The notes beneath the pieces were generated by a model, which saw nothing but the letters and a program-made list of their open reading frames with translations, had not been told where the DNA came from and ran no database searches. This document shows, in pieces, positions 1-10,950 of a stretch of 64,000 nt of DNA. The stretch is from assembly GCA_030407085.1 (NCBI GenBank), contig CM059587.1, forward strand, positions 29,981,001-30,045,000, given 5' to 3'. The stretch comes from Trichopria drosophilae. Lineage: Eukaryota > Arthropoda > Insecta > Hymenoptera > Diapriidae. The first letter of the stretch is position 1. Every line of letters starts with the position of its first letter. The position numbers were made by a program, and so were the translations under genes.

Positions 1-149
1 TGTTTACTTAATACGAACAACCTAAACATTTTTTGTCCAGTCTATAGCCGATAATTTAGGTAATATTATGTAGATAATCTAAAAGGGCACTTTTTATGCG
101 TTTTCTGCCAAGTTTTTATCCATTTTTTGTAGATTCGGAGCAGACGTTT
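1..149. other. AT-rich non-coding stretch, left edge
   Basis: No open frame or repeat boundary is recognised. The text near position 40 (a 'tctatagccgat' string) recurs near 42888, so it may be the edge of another dispersed repeat. Confidence 0.4.
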
Positions 150-772
150 TTAACCCTTTGAAGCACGGTATAACATATATGCTACACCTTTTTGTAATTC
201 ATTATTTACATATTTTAGGTAATTATTAATTAATTTTGCTGCAAATTCTTGCTTCCTTACTTCAAGAACATGTTAGGAAACGTAAATAAATCAATATTTT
301 TAATTAATTATCATGTTATATTGTTTAAAAAAAATTAAACAAAGTGTAAAAATGGTGGATTGTTTACGAAAAATATATGTGGGGAAGACAACGTCACTCA
401 AATATTACGAGACTGGGTACTCGGGGGTTTTCGGGGCCGCTGATTACGAATCTGACTTCAGATTTATAAAATTCAAAAAGGCGGATCCAATATGGCCGAC
501 CGAATTGCACAAATTTACTTGATGCAGGTGAAATTGGGTACTCGGGAGTTTTCAGGATCAGTGATTACGAATCAGGCCTCAGATTTTCAAAATTAAAAAT
601 GGCGGACCCAAAATGGCTGACTGAAGTTCAGGGTGAATCTGACTTGTTTTTACATTTCGGTAGGACATTTTGGATCTGAGGCCTGATTTGTAATCAGCGA
701 CCTCGAAAACTCCCGAATAACAAATTTCAGCTATTTTCAGCGTAAAGAAAAATGTATACTTCAAAGGGTTAA
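150..772. mobile_element. TTAA-flanked element with 121-bp modules (piggyBac-like, non-autonomous)
   Basis: TTAA at 150-153 is followed by CCCTTTGAAG. The right end reads CTTCAAAGGG and runs into TTAA at 769-772. The ends are therefore inverted and sit in the TTAA target duplication typical of the piggyBac superfamily (known family property). The inside holds tandem copies of a module of about 121 bp: the string TGGGTACTCGGG starts at 414 and again at 535. A further inverted copy lies at about 665-730. Open frames in it translate to recurring 'SGVF..ADYES' strings, which I regard as a by-product of the repeat and not a protein. No transposase is present. Confidence 0.6.
412..615 (+). repeat. 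Tandem pair of the ~121-bp ATGGCGG module
   Basis: Two units start at 414 and 535, 121 bp apart. Each has a 'ctcgggRgttttc', a 'gattacgaat' and an 'aaatggcgga' type block in the same order. The same unit recurs at 4270-4590, 15410-15490, 15893-15990, 28990-29215 and 55110-55330. Confidence 0.7.
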
Positions 773-773
773 G

Positions 774-1375
774 CATATAACTATTATTACGAAATAGTAG
801 TTTTCGATACAAGGGCGTATGCGTAAAGAACTTTACACACACACACACACACACACACGTGTGCCGAAATATTGTTTACGTACGGCATTTTCGTGCGTAA
901 TGTATAATCGAGTGCGTAAAGTTTACTTTACGCACAAGTTTACTTTACGCACCGAAAAGACGTACATAAAATATATTTTGCGCGATTTTTATATCTAAAA
1001 TGGTCCTTCATTCATCAGCTTTAATACAAGCATAATCATCATCATCATCACTACTTTTACTATTATTATTGTCAGCCATTATTTCGTAGGATTTCATATT
1101 ATAAGCGCGAACACACCGATTTTTTTCATAATTTTCCTGAAATGTATCATATAATTTGATCCGCTTCTGTCTTATCACCAAACTCACAAAATAAATCCGA
1201 GAGATGCACTAAGCAAATATTCGCGAGAAACTTATTAATACCTTCTAATTTAATAGCAGGTATAATTTTTCCAAGAACCAAAAGAATATAAAGTATGAAG
1301 TTTACTTCACGGACAACATTCACTTTACACACGGATTTTCTACTTCACGCATGGAAAATCTGTGCATAAAGAAAA
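774..1375. repeat. Cluster of ACTTTACGCAC/GTGCGTAAAGT motifs
   Basis: Both orientations of a roughly 11-bp motif occur, with back-to-back pairs near 911-954 and degenerate copies near 820-835 and 1296-1355. A related cluster lies at 18300-18790. A shared string, GTAGTTTTCGATACAAG, is at about 800 and again near 18333, so the two clusters are copies of one dispersed element. A CA dinucleotide run sits within it. No coding potential. Confidence 0.55.
835..858. repeat. CA microsatellite
   Basis: Uninterrupted alternating CA run of about 12 units, read directly. Confidence 0.9.
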
Positions 1376-1788
1376 ATTAAAGAAGGTTGTAACACAAGTT
1401 GAATCGAAATAATATAATATCTGTTAATATAATTAATAACAATAGTTTCTCGAACATTCGATTCTAAATAATATATAAATTAAAATTTTTCGGTGTGTAT
1501 CGGTCATTAGAATAAAAGCAAACTAAATTATTATATGTAGGGCTTCGGATTTTAACATCATAAATGGAGCAAAATGTAAACATAGCGGGTTTTGTACATT
1601 AAAATAATTACCAATTTACACGAGAAGGAAGGAAACATGTTCCATTGTCGACGAAGAGGATCAACTAACGAATGAAAACCGTAATTACAATTCTAAAAGA
1701 TTCTAAGACAGCACAATTATTGAGTACATTATTTCATCATTATAACATGTCTAAAACTATAGAAATCAGTAATTGACATTGATATTTG
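1376..1788. other. AT-rich stretch, nothing recognised
   Basis: No long open frame, no repeat structure and no RNA gene signature seen. Confidence 0.5.
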
Positions 1789-2125
1789 TTAAGGGGCAGG
1801 TACAGGCACAAATCGACTCTATGAAATACAACAGGTTTGAACAAATTATTATTATTACAAGAATATGAAGTGAAAGCAATTTTTTTCACCCATAAATTGA
1901 CTTGAAATTGAATTTGAAAACTCCAAAAAATTATGGTGAACATAAAAACGCATTTTCTAAATAATTACTTATAGATTTTAAAAAATTCCATTTTTTATCT
2001 GTAAAAAAAATTGTTTACGCTTTTTAGCACCACTGAACTTCTCGTCAAAAATGACTTAAAAATAATTTTTCAAATTTTTAAAAGGTGTTTTTCATATAGT
2101 TTATGTTGTGTGTGTACCCTCCCCT
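1789..2125. mobile_element. Small foldback element, GGGGAGGGTAC-type ends
   Basis: TTAA at 1789-1792 is followed by GGGGCAGGTAC. The right end near 2110-2125 reads GTACCCTCCCCT, its complement. The interior, with a 'gcaccactgaa' and a 'gtcaaaaatgactta' block, is shared with the larger foldback at 49287-49988, so the two are the same family. No open frame of note. Confidence 0.55.
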
Positions 2126-2738
2126 GAAATGATTCGAAAATATGATATTGAATCCAAATTTCGACCTGTCGTAAATAAGGTATCCTTCCCATTTTTAGTG
2201 GGTTCGCAATTTTTTCAAAAATCCAGTTCGGAAACAAAAATATAAATTTTCAAGCAAATTTGACCGCTTTTACAAAATTATTACTCATGTAGAGGAATTT
2301 CCATTTTGAATTTCGAAAATCTGGCTTCAGATTCCATATCGACGTTCTCGAAAACCCAGATGTATTTTGAAAGATAATTCACATCGAAAATTAAAGATGC
2401 AATAAGAATATACACAAATTGATTATATTCATGCGGACGTTGGGAATTCCAACTGACGAATTCGTGAATTCCATTATTCCTCCTCTTTTTATATCTACTG
2501 ATAATGTTGTCGGCAACATTGACGAGTAAAATGTAACACAACGGCTTCACATCGTCTGATATATTTTTTATAGTACACTACTTCAGAATAGTCAATACCT
2601 CATAATCAATTTATCATTGCAACAATTTTCAAAAGCAAAATTCTGTCATTCTATGCGAGTTTATGTAAATATTTTTAATATTAAAAATTTGCCTGCAAAT
2701 TTGTCTTCATTTCTAATATAAACAAAGAATTTGTCAAA
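2126..2738. other. AT-rich stretch, nothing recognised
   Basis: Only short chance frames. A block near 2300-2350 weakly resembles the 121-bp module family. No other structure seen. Confidence 0.4.
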
Positions 2739-3121
2739 AACTTACGGGGGTTCTAAAGTGCTTGATCGATAAGGTAGGAATTTTCACTAAAAACCGTAAA
2801 TAAAAAATGAGTAAACCGGTTTTTCAAATTTCGGACTTTTTAAGGACAATTTTAATTACTGTAGACGATATCCTAGAAAATGCCAAGGAAATTAATTAAT
2901 AACTGGCCGAGGATTTTCGGAAATAAATAAAAATCACTTATTTTCGAAAATTTTCGGTCAGTTCACAATTAATATCTTTGATATTTTCTATAAAACTTAT
3001 TATAGTGCTTGGAATTGCCCTTACAGAGTCCGAATTTTAAAAATGTTATTCAGTCATCTTTTATTAACGTTTTTTGGTGAAAATTCCTACCTTACAGCGG
3101 ACCATTGTATAACCCCCTTAA
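2739..3121. mobile_element. Foldback element, about 0.38 kb
   Basis: The left arm has GGGGGTT near 2746 and AAGGTAGGAATTTT near 2770. Its reverse complement reads AAAATTCCTACCTT near 3070 and ends AACCCCCTTAA at 3111-3121. The arms are clear for at least 45 bp with mismatches. The middle (2860-2990) contains further complementary text around 'ttttcgg'. No transposase. Confidence 0.55.
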
Positions 3122-4260
3122 ACATAGACACTTGTTCTTCATATCGTTTTGTATTACGTTTTATATTATATTAGAGCGTAATATAATTACGTTGTTTCGA
3201 TTCGAATATATAATAATACAAATAAAATATGCACGTCATTAATTTAAAATTATCTTATTCTAAAAATAACATTTTCTAACTTTACAAACCCAATGAAAAA
3301 ATGGCAAAATGTTTCATAACATTACGAACGATCTTCGTTATCTTCGAAACCCACGACTTAATTTTAAACATCGTATGATGTACGAGAGTCGCGTGTTATA
3401 AATATTTAGCATTAAATTAAACACACGAAATTAAAAATTGGTTTGTTATAAAGCAGGTCTCAACGCACTATTTAATAATAGCAATTTCTTGTATAAATCT
3501 TTCTCTTTTTTTTTGCGATATGCAAGCATCATTTTTCATGTGCTCTAAAGCCGCCATTGATGATCAGGAAATTGGAATGGTTTTTTTGGGAATTTTATAA
3601 CTGGGCAAAACTTTTCAATAGTGTTTTTGCAACAATCCTTCGTGAATTTCCATTAGGATATACTGGTGAAAAAAAAACTAATTTTACTAAATAAAGCAAT
3701 CGAAAAATTAAGAATGAAATGTTTAGAAATTAACAAATACTTACATCTGGTATTAATCCTCTAAATTTAACAAGTTTTCTCCAATTACTGTAACTTAAAA
3801 TCGTAAACTGAAATCATATATCAAAGTATGAAACTGTAACAGCAAATTTTTGCTTACCGGCTTTCTCAACGTTCCAGAACGGTTCCGAACTTCTCGTCAT
3901 TTTCGCATTTTCGAAAGATTCGGTGACTCCTCACCCAATGTTTTAATCTTTCAATCCGAAGTTTGCCGACCGTATCCGAAAAGTGTCGAATCAGCATCAA
4001 TTCTCTTATTGGTCGGTAGTTGATCACTGTATTCCAGTTAATATCCATATCGTCAACGAAATTATATGTATAATTATGTACAAACGATTTTCCCCTGGTA
4101 TTTATTTCTACATCTTCTAACTTGTGAACCTAATAAGAGAGAATAATGAGGTCTTAATAAATTTGCAGTCAAATATGTATGGAATAGAGGAAAGTGAACT
4201 ATTATGTATAATATGACTGTTCCGGACCGAACGTGGCTTATGTTTACTTTATTTAACTAA
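3122..4260. other. AT-rich stretch, nothing recognised
   Basis: No frame with gene-like composition. A slightly GC-richer patch at 3860-4060 has an open frame on the reverse strand that I do not recognise and treat as chance. Confidence 0.4.
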
Positions 4261-4261
4261 A

Positions 4262-4820
4262 TTAGAAGATTGAATTTTCAATATCTGAGGCTGGATTTGC
4301 GATCAGCAACCCAAAAAACCTCCGAGTACCCAGTTTCAGATTGATCAAGTAAGTTTTTCTGAATTTGGTTCGCCATATTGAATCCGCCATTTTGAATTTT
4401 CAATATCTGGAGCTGGATTTATGATCAGCGACCGTAAAAACCCCATAGTACCCAGTTTCAACTTGATCAAGCAACTGTTTCTGAATTTGGTCCGCCATAT
4501 TGGATTCGCCATCTTGAATTTTTAAAGTCTGAGGCCGGATTCGTAATCTGCGACTCTGAAAACCATAGTATACCATAGGTTGCAAAAATACCTATTAATG
4601 TATTTTCATGAAAAAAGTGTTATTTTTCAGTATTTATTTATTTATATCAAGAAATTTGCAGCAAATATTGACTAGTTGCATATAATTTCAGGTTCTTTGA
4701 CGTGTTACAATATTAAAATAACAAAATGAAAACGAAAGAATCGATCAAATTTTGACTTGGAACTGAAAAAAGGTGAGGAAATAGGTGTAGATCCTATACC
4801 ACCATGCCGCAAAGGGTTAA
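4262..4820. mobile_element. Right part of a TTAA element with 2.5 tandem 121-bp modules
   Basis: The tandem units run from about 4270 to 4590. The string TAGTACCCAGTTTCA or its variant starts near 4324, 4446 and 4567, spacing 121-122 bp. The right end reads GCAAAGGG into TTAA at 4817-4820, the same end type as the element at 150-772. I could not find a matching left TTAACCC end, so the copy is probably truncated. Confidence 0.5.
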
Positions 4821-7648
4821 AGTTACTATTTAAATAGCAAAATTAAAATACCTTTGCCGTAATAATATCAAATTTACTAGAGAATAAAATAAGCTACTAA
4901 AGTAGCCGATTTATAGTCTCGGAGGAACTCATTTTACCTTTGAGAAATCCATAAGATGCAGTAGCGCCGCAATTCGGAAAGTAGTGAACTTCAAAACGTA
5001 ATACACATGCCGGATTTTTTAAGTAGAAACAGTGTATACAGTTTTCGATCACTATTTGTAGTTGGATATTGGAATGTTGTTATTTTGGCAAATGTATCTT
5101 ATAGAATATTAAATTCCCTTTAAAATGAAAAAAAAAAAATTTTATTTCGACCAAAATTGAGCTAGATAATCCAGGTTGAATCCGAACAAAATAAGCCCTC
5201 TGAATCATGCAGTTTACACATCAATCAGGGGACTTACAATTTTTAAGATCGATGTTGAATTTGTAAACCGGTCCACGCAAAATTTCAAATATACTACCCC
5301 TTACGTGAACCCCTTTTTATGATTTTTTTCAGAATTTTAAAAACGGTTCTTCCATCGAGAAATGTAAATTAAACACTTATTTTCTAACCTCATCCTCTAA
5401 TAATACACAAAAAAGGATATTTTCACAAGAAAGACCACCAAAAAACTACGAGAAACACGTGTTGCAATAATTTTTAGAACTAGAAAACAAAAATTCCATT
5501 TTTCGAAATAAACTCACAACAACAGTCGATTTTCAAATCTTGTATATAGTCAAGTCTACTTCTTTTGCATGTACTAACAATACACAAATGATAAAACTAA
5601 AGTTAATAATTGCGTGAAAAAACTGGTATTTTATGTGGAATGCCCCTTCTAGGATTGAGAGTTATACGATTTTTATACAGTTTTTTTTTATATTTTTCAT
5701 TTTACTGAAATATATAATGAAATGGTTGACTGCCGGATGTTCCAATTATTTTTCCTGTATTCTATACAGACATTAACAGATTACTGTCTGGCCATTCTGC
5801 AGCCAATTTTGTGTATGTGTTCTTTGGTGGGGAAGACTTTGTCTGAAACAAAAAAATGTAATTTAAATAAATTTTTTTCTAGTATAAAACTTCCTCGGTC
5901 TATCAAGGATTATAATCGTATTTCGGACTTAATGAAAATAAGACAATTTCCACATTCAGAATTATATTTAGTAATTTTTTTAGTAGGCATAATGGTATAA
6001 TTTTTAACTAATGCGAGTAAATAAGTAGTCGGTGTCATGAAAAGAAAATAGTGATTGACAATATCTGTAATATTATCAATAAATATAAAATACCATGTGT
6101 CGAGCCACACCCTAAAAGCATAGTAAACAAAAAATATCGGCACTCAATGTCCTAACACATGTACAGTTGTTTACAGGAAAAACGATGTAGTAATATCTTT
6201 GGAGGGTAAAACATCGGGAGAACATCGGAAGAACATCTTAGATTTTTTCTAATATTCAATTTTAGAAGGATTCGGTAAAAAAATAAAGATGACGTTCGAT
6301 CAAAGAAAAATACTCTTAAAAGTCCATCCCTTTTTTTAAACACTCGGGGTTTCACTGCGGATTAACCCGGATTAGTCGTCTGGGAGGAAGAGACTAGTCT
6401 AGCCAGTACCTACAGGTATGTCAGTAAGAGTGTATTTAAATGGACTCCATTTTTAGAAGGTGTACGACACACACGCAAATGTTACGGAAGTTGGAGACAT
6501 GTCTTTTAACATTTGCACGGAATCTCAAAAAATCTGCTTTCTTTTATAATCTCATATCTGAGCACTTAGCCCTTATGGGCATTACAAAATAATGCTAAAA
6601 TCGTTTTCCTCTTGATTTTGGAGTCGATGGCTCGATAGTGTATTCTGGTTCCGATTATCTGATCGATTATTTTACATAGCATAAGAAATAATAGATGTAG
6701 CATATGAAACGTGAAGGATATTCTTCAATATGTTTAGAATTTTTCCTCTGTGTCTAATAATCGTCATTATTATTAAAATTTGTTGCTGATAGTGACGTGC
6801 CCAGTCATAGATGGTGAGTAATATAATGTAATTCAAATTTGGGGACAACTTCCGGATGTTATCAGAGTCTAACTGCTCTAAAAATATAAGAATTGAAATT
6901 TTATGTCTTAAAATTGCAAAAGTCTTCTTTGATTAAAACATTTTTAAATTTTATATAAGTTATTAAGTATTAGATTAAGTTAAGATAAGTTAAGTTTAAA
7001 ATTATTTTCGATAACCAATACAAGAACATGTTTTTCTATTAAATTAACTATTCCTACTGACTCAAGAAATAAAAAAAATTTAAATGGCGGATATACACAG
7101 AGTGAACGAAAAAGATTAATGGAACCATTTTAGAAAAGTAAAATACGTGATCATAAAAAATGGTTAAATTAACCGTCTCCATAGTAAAACAAGAAAAAAC
7201 ATTGTTCTCTTTACTATTTCCAGATATGTACTTGAATATGCAGCATAATACATATCTTCAAATGTACCATAGCTTTACAGTTAAATAGTCACTCGAAATA
7301 TTCTTAACTAGAAACATAGATTTCGTAAAAGTGATTAAACGAAAATAACTACTTATCATCATAAAAGTAATTAGAAAAATAAGATTCTGTTAACTACAAC
7401 TTTTCACGATGTTAATATGTACTTTTATGAAATGTTATAACCTTTTCTTCATGGTTCCATTAACCTTTTTTTTCTCCTGTGAATCATAACTATTACTAAA
7501 TTACAAAACATAATATAACTCTACTTAAACAAAAATACGGAATATAAATTTAATTTTTCAATTAATTTGTTTCTTCTATTTAAATACGCAACTATATAGA
7601 ATTTGATATACATACATATAAAATGATTTTATTATTAAATAGTAATAT
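4821..7648. other. AT-rich stretch, nothing recognised
   Basis: Several short frames on both strands look like chance (biased to Ile, Phe, Lys and Asn). No RNA gene, repeat boundary or exon seen. It may hold old, unrecognisable repeats. Confidence 0.4.
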
Positions 7649-7706
7649 ACAGGGTGTTAACTCGCGGATCATATTGCAGGTACGTATTCTACATGAATAA
7701 GTAGTA

Positions 7707-9012
7707 TTAACCCGTTTCGTCCTGAAATGCCGTAAATTTTGACTTCTTTTCATCAGGTGCTTTCTCATAGAGAAAGTCACTCAATCATTTTGATATAACC
7801 GTACCTATTGTATTTTTTCTCGAAATTTCTAAATCCGGTTTCAGATTGACCATATCTGCCGCCATTTTTTATTATGGCCGTTTAAACATAAAAAAATCGT
7901 GAATTTTGAAAAAATTTGTTCAAATAATCGTACTTTTTAACAGGAAACCGTGTTCGAATCAAGCTGAATCTCTGTATCTGGTGGAGTAAATAGTTATACT
8001 AAAAGAAAGGATGGTTATTAATTCACCATTCAAAATGGCGGATTCAAAATGGCGGACCTCAGTGAACATTTTGTTGAAAAATTTCTGGACGCTCTAACTG
8101 AACAATTATGAGCTTGTTTTAAAAAATGCTAAGAATAAAAAGTTCTTAGAATTCGCCGAGAAATATAGTAGATTTTTTTCAGGTTTTTTAAATGAATTTT
8201 TGAAAATTTTTGTTCAAAATTCTTTGAAAATTGTAATTTTTTTTCGAAAAATTCTGAACGAAATTTAGTGCATTCTCTGATGAATTCTAAGAGTTTTTTT
8301 TTATGCATTTTTTTCCAAAAGTTGATAGTTTTCGAAAAAGAAAAATCTTAAACTATAATATTTGAAATTCATTTCCTCGAAAACTGTCAACTTTTGGAAA
8401 GAATTGCAAAGAACAAAAAACTCTTAGAATTTATCAGAGAATGCACTAAATTTTGTTCAGAATTTTTCGTAAATAAATTACAATTTTGAACAATATAGAC
8501 AAAAAATTTTTCAAAACTTCATTTAAAAAATCTGAAAAAATTCCATTATATTTCTCAATAAATTCTAAGAACTTTTCATTCTCAACATTTTTTTTAAAAA
8601 GCTCATAGCTTTTGAGTTAGATCGTCCAGAAATTTTTCAACAAAATTTTGACTGAGAACCGCCATTTTGAAGCCGTCATTTTGAATGTAGAATTAATAAC
8701 CGTCCGATCTTTTAGTGTAACTAATTACTCCACCAGATACAGAGACTTACCTTGTTCCGAACACGGTTTCCTGTTCAAAAATACAATTATTTGAAGACAT
8801 TTTTTCAAAATTCACCATTTTTTTAATGTTTAAACCGCTATAGTAAAAAAATGGCGGCAGTCTAAATGGTCAATCTAAAACCGGATTTAGAAAGTTCGAG
8901 AAAAAATACAATAGGTATGGTTATATCAAAACGATTGAGTGATTTTTTCCCTATGAAAGCACCTGATGAAAAGAAGTCTAAATTTACGGCGTTTCAGGAC
9001 GAAACGGGTTAA
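7707..9012. mobile_element. 1.3-kb palindromic piggyBac-like element, copy 1
   Basis: TTAA target sites lie at 7707-7710 and 9009-9012. The element starts CCCGTTTCGTCCTGAAATG and ends with the complement. The whole 1298 bp is close to one palindrome: arms of about 600 bp with scattered mismatches meet near 8360, where a 'ccaaaagttgatagttttcg' block is mirrored. ATGGCGG/CCGCCAT motifs recur (about 7858, 8037, 8050, 8660, 8850). It has no transposase frame, so mobilisation would need an enzyme supplied elsewhere. A second copy of the same family is at 24045-25353. Confidence 0.85.
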
Positions 9013-10004
9013 GGGCATTCTTTATAATTTAATAAATATGGAAAGTTTAGGACTTATGACCTACAAACCATATCCAATGGCAAAATTCTTATGTGAATTA
9101 TTCGAAGAAGTCGAAATCCGTCATTCAAAACAGTGTTCATCTCCGCTCATTAATCGTCGATAAAATTATTCCAGATGACCATATTTTAGTGTCTCTGAAT
9201 GTAATTTCTTTATTTACCAACATCCCTTGAGAGTTACTAAAAACTAGTATTACTCGGAAATACAATCATATGAGAAGTTCGACGATAATCCGGTCAGATG
9301 ATATTTTAAATATATCAGAATTCTATACGATAATAGGTACTTCAGGTTCAATAACCGGCATTATAAACAAAAACACGCACACCGATGGGTTCACCGGTCT
9401 CATCCATATTTGCAAACATGGTAATGGCGATTTGGTAAACTGAGTGTTTATAACTTTTGACATATCAATTGAATTTTTATTTTAGGTATGTAAATGATAT
9501 TGTCACGTGCATCCGTAAATTAAAGGTGGAAAAAATAATGAATGTTTTTAATAACTACAGGTTGCAGTTCATCCATGAAATAGAATAGAAAACAAACTAC
9601 CTTTATTGGAGTTATTAATTACACAGGACCACAAAAAAAAATTTGGGGAGTTTCCTTTAATCAGAGGTAGTGGATCTTATAGATTTTGGGTCGCTGAAAA
9701 CGAATCCGTTGCCCGATTTGGCCCATCACGTCAGGTTTTTGAAATATCGTATCCGGAAATTGAAATTAGCGGATATGATATGCAAACTAGGGTCATAACC
9801 GAACACCGGTTAAATACCGGCCACGACTTTGACTTGAAAAATCTGAAAATTTTGGACACCGAGAACCATATTTCCAGTAGAAGAACTGCAGAAATGATGC
9901 ATATAAAATTGCAAAAACATTGGCTCGACAAAATTGAAGATTACCAAATTCTAAATACAATATACAATGAACTGTTATTAAAAATGAAATCGAAACAATA
10001 CTAA
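9013..10004 (+). mobile_element. Penelope-like retroelement remnant: broken reverse transcriptase plus GIY-YIG endonuclease
   Basis: Penelope-like elements encode a reverse transcriptase followed by a GIY-YIG endonuclease. Translating across frameshifts gives RT-type pieces: 'DDHILVSLNVISLFTNIP' with a stop after it near 9230, 'TPMGSPVSSIFANMV' near 9380-9420, and 'RYVNDIVT' near 9485, at the place of the usual Y-x-D-D box with the second residue changed. The intact frame 9606-10004 (132 residues) holds the endonuclease C-terminal region: 'ITEHRLNTGHDFD', 'KILDTENH', then the 'SRRTAEMMHIKLQ' and 'LNTIYNELL' segments typical of the family. It is a dead copy with several frameshifts and stops. 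The left end is cut by the palindromic element that finishes at 9012. Confidence 0.75.
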
Positions 10005-10045
10005 TCGAGATCTTCTTTCGAATTTCATTATTGTTCGAAAGAATT

Positions 10046-10100
10046 TCCTCCTGATGACGGACTTTGTGTGGAACCTTCGATTGGTCCGAAACGTAGAGGA
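10046..10100 (+). ncRNA. Hammerhead-ribozyme-like motif just after the Penelope endonuclease
   Basis: In order: TCCTC (10046-10050), the core CTGATGA (10051-10057), GGACT (10059-10063) pairing with GGTCC (10083-10087), then GAAACGTA (10088-10095), then GAGGA (10096-10100) pairing with the first TCCTC. This matches the core layout with a minimal stem III (ACGT) known from Penelope-like elements. One extra C at 10058 lies between core and stem II, so activity is uncertain. The pairings and positions are read from the sequence; ribozyme identity is inference backed by the neighbouring element type. Confidence 0.6.
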
Positions 10101-10219
10101 CATTTGATCATGGCTGCAGATTTTTGTCCTTATAGTCGGTAGCACATATTTACATCTAAACAAAAATTTGTTCTGCGGATCATAAGCTCTAAATTTTCCA
10201 TATTTATTCTACATGTAAG

Positions 10220-10950
10220 TTTCAAGCAAGAAAGTCCTGTACCAAAATTGAATGCGATGTCTGCAATTTGATTCACCCGCCATTTAAGTTCATCCTTTTG
10301 CAATAACTTGTCTCTTTGTGAAGTTATCTTAACTAATTTAGGCTCTTTGACCTAAAATGAATATTTTTCTTACTATACTCTTAAAACGTATAAAAACATG
10401 GTTTTTCGTGTTTATCTAATTTTATTGAGATAAACTTCATTGTCACATAGTTAATGAAACAACAACATGAGAATGTCGTAGCCCTTGAAAAATGACCAAT
10501 TTGACCCCTAATACGAGGCGATTCAACACAAATTGAGCCCAAAAGAGCCTCTCAAATTTCCGGAATTGACAATAAACGCGTTTTGTGAATATCAAGCCGT
10601 TTTCCGCCAATTTTGTGAGATTAACAGTCTCCTTTAGGGCTCAATTTTCATCCAATCTCATTGCATTAGAGATTAAATAGTTTTTTTTAAGGGTTACCAC
10701 TTCCTTGTAGTGATATTTCATTACCATTTTATCCAAATGAGATAAACGCGAAAAGCCGCAAAAATTAGCATTTTTTATATTTATTATATTTTTTATATTT
10801 TTTATATTTTTTATGACTATAGCATTTTATGTCAAACAGCCTCGGAGATGAATTGTAGAGCTTAAAAGCGACTTTAAAGTGAGCCTAATTTAGTTAAGAT
10901 AACTTAAAAAAAGAAAACAGATTTTTTTTTTCTAAACACAGTGACCCCCT
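10220..10950. mobile_element. Foldback element, family shared with 19530-20400
   Basis: The left arm contains AAGTTATCTTAACTAATTTA near 10320, and the right arm has the complement near 10880-10905. The arms also share the 'tgacctaaaatgaat' and 'gataaacgcgaaaa' regions. The block 'aaacgcgaaaagccgcaaaa' near 10743 is found again near 19822 with one change. No coding capacity. An 11-bp 'ttttatattt' tandem run sits at about 10770-10812. Confidence 0.55.

Noticed and set aside
313..854. Open frames with a recurring 'GYSGVFGAADYES' type peptide
   Set aside because: They are translations of the 121-bp repeat in different places and orientations, with no consistent start or end.
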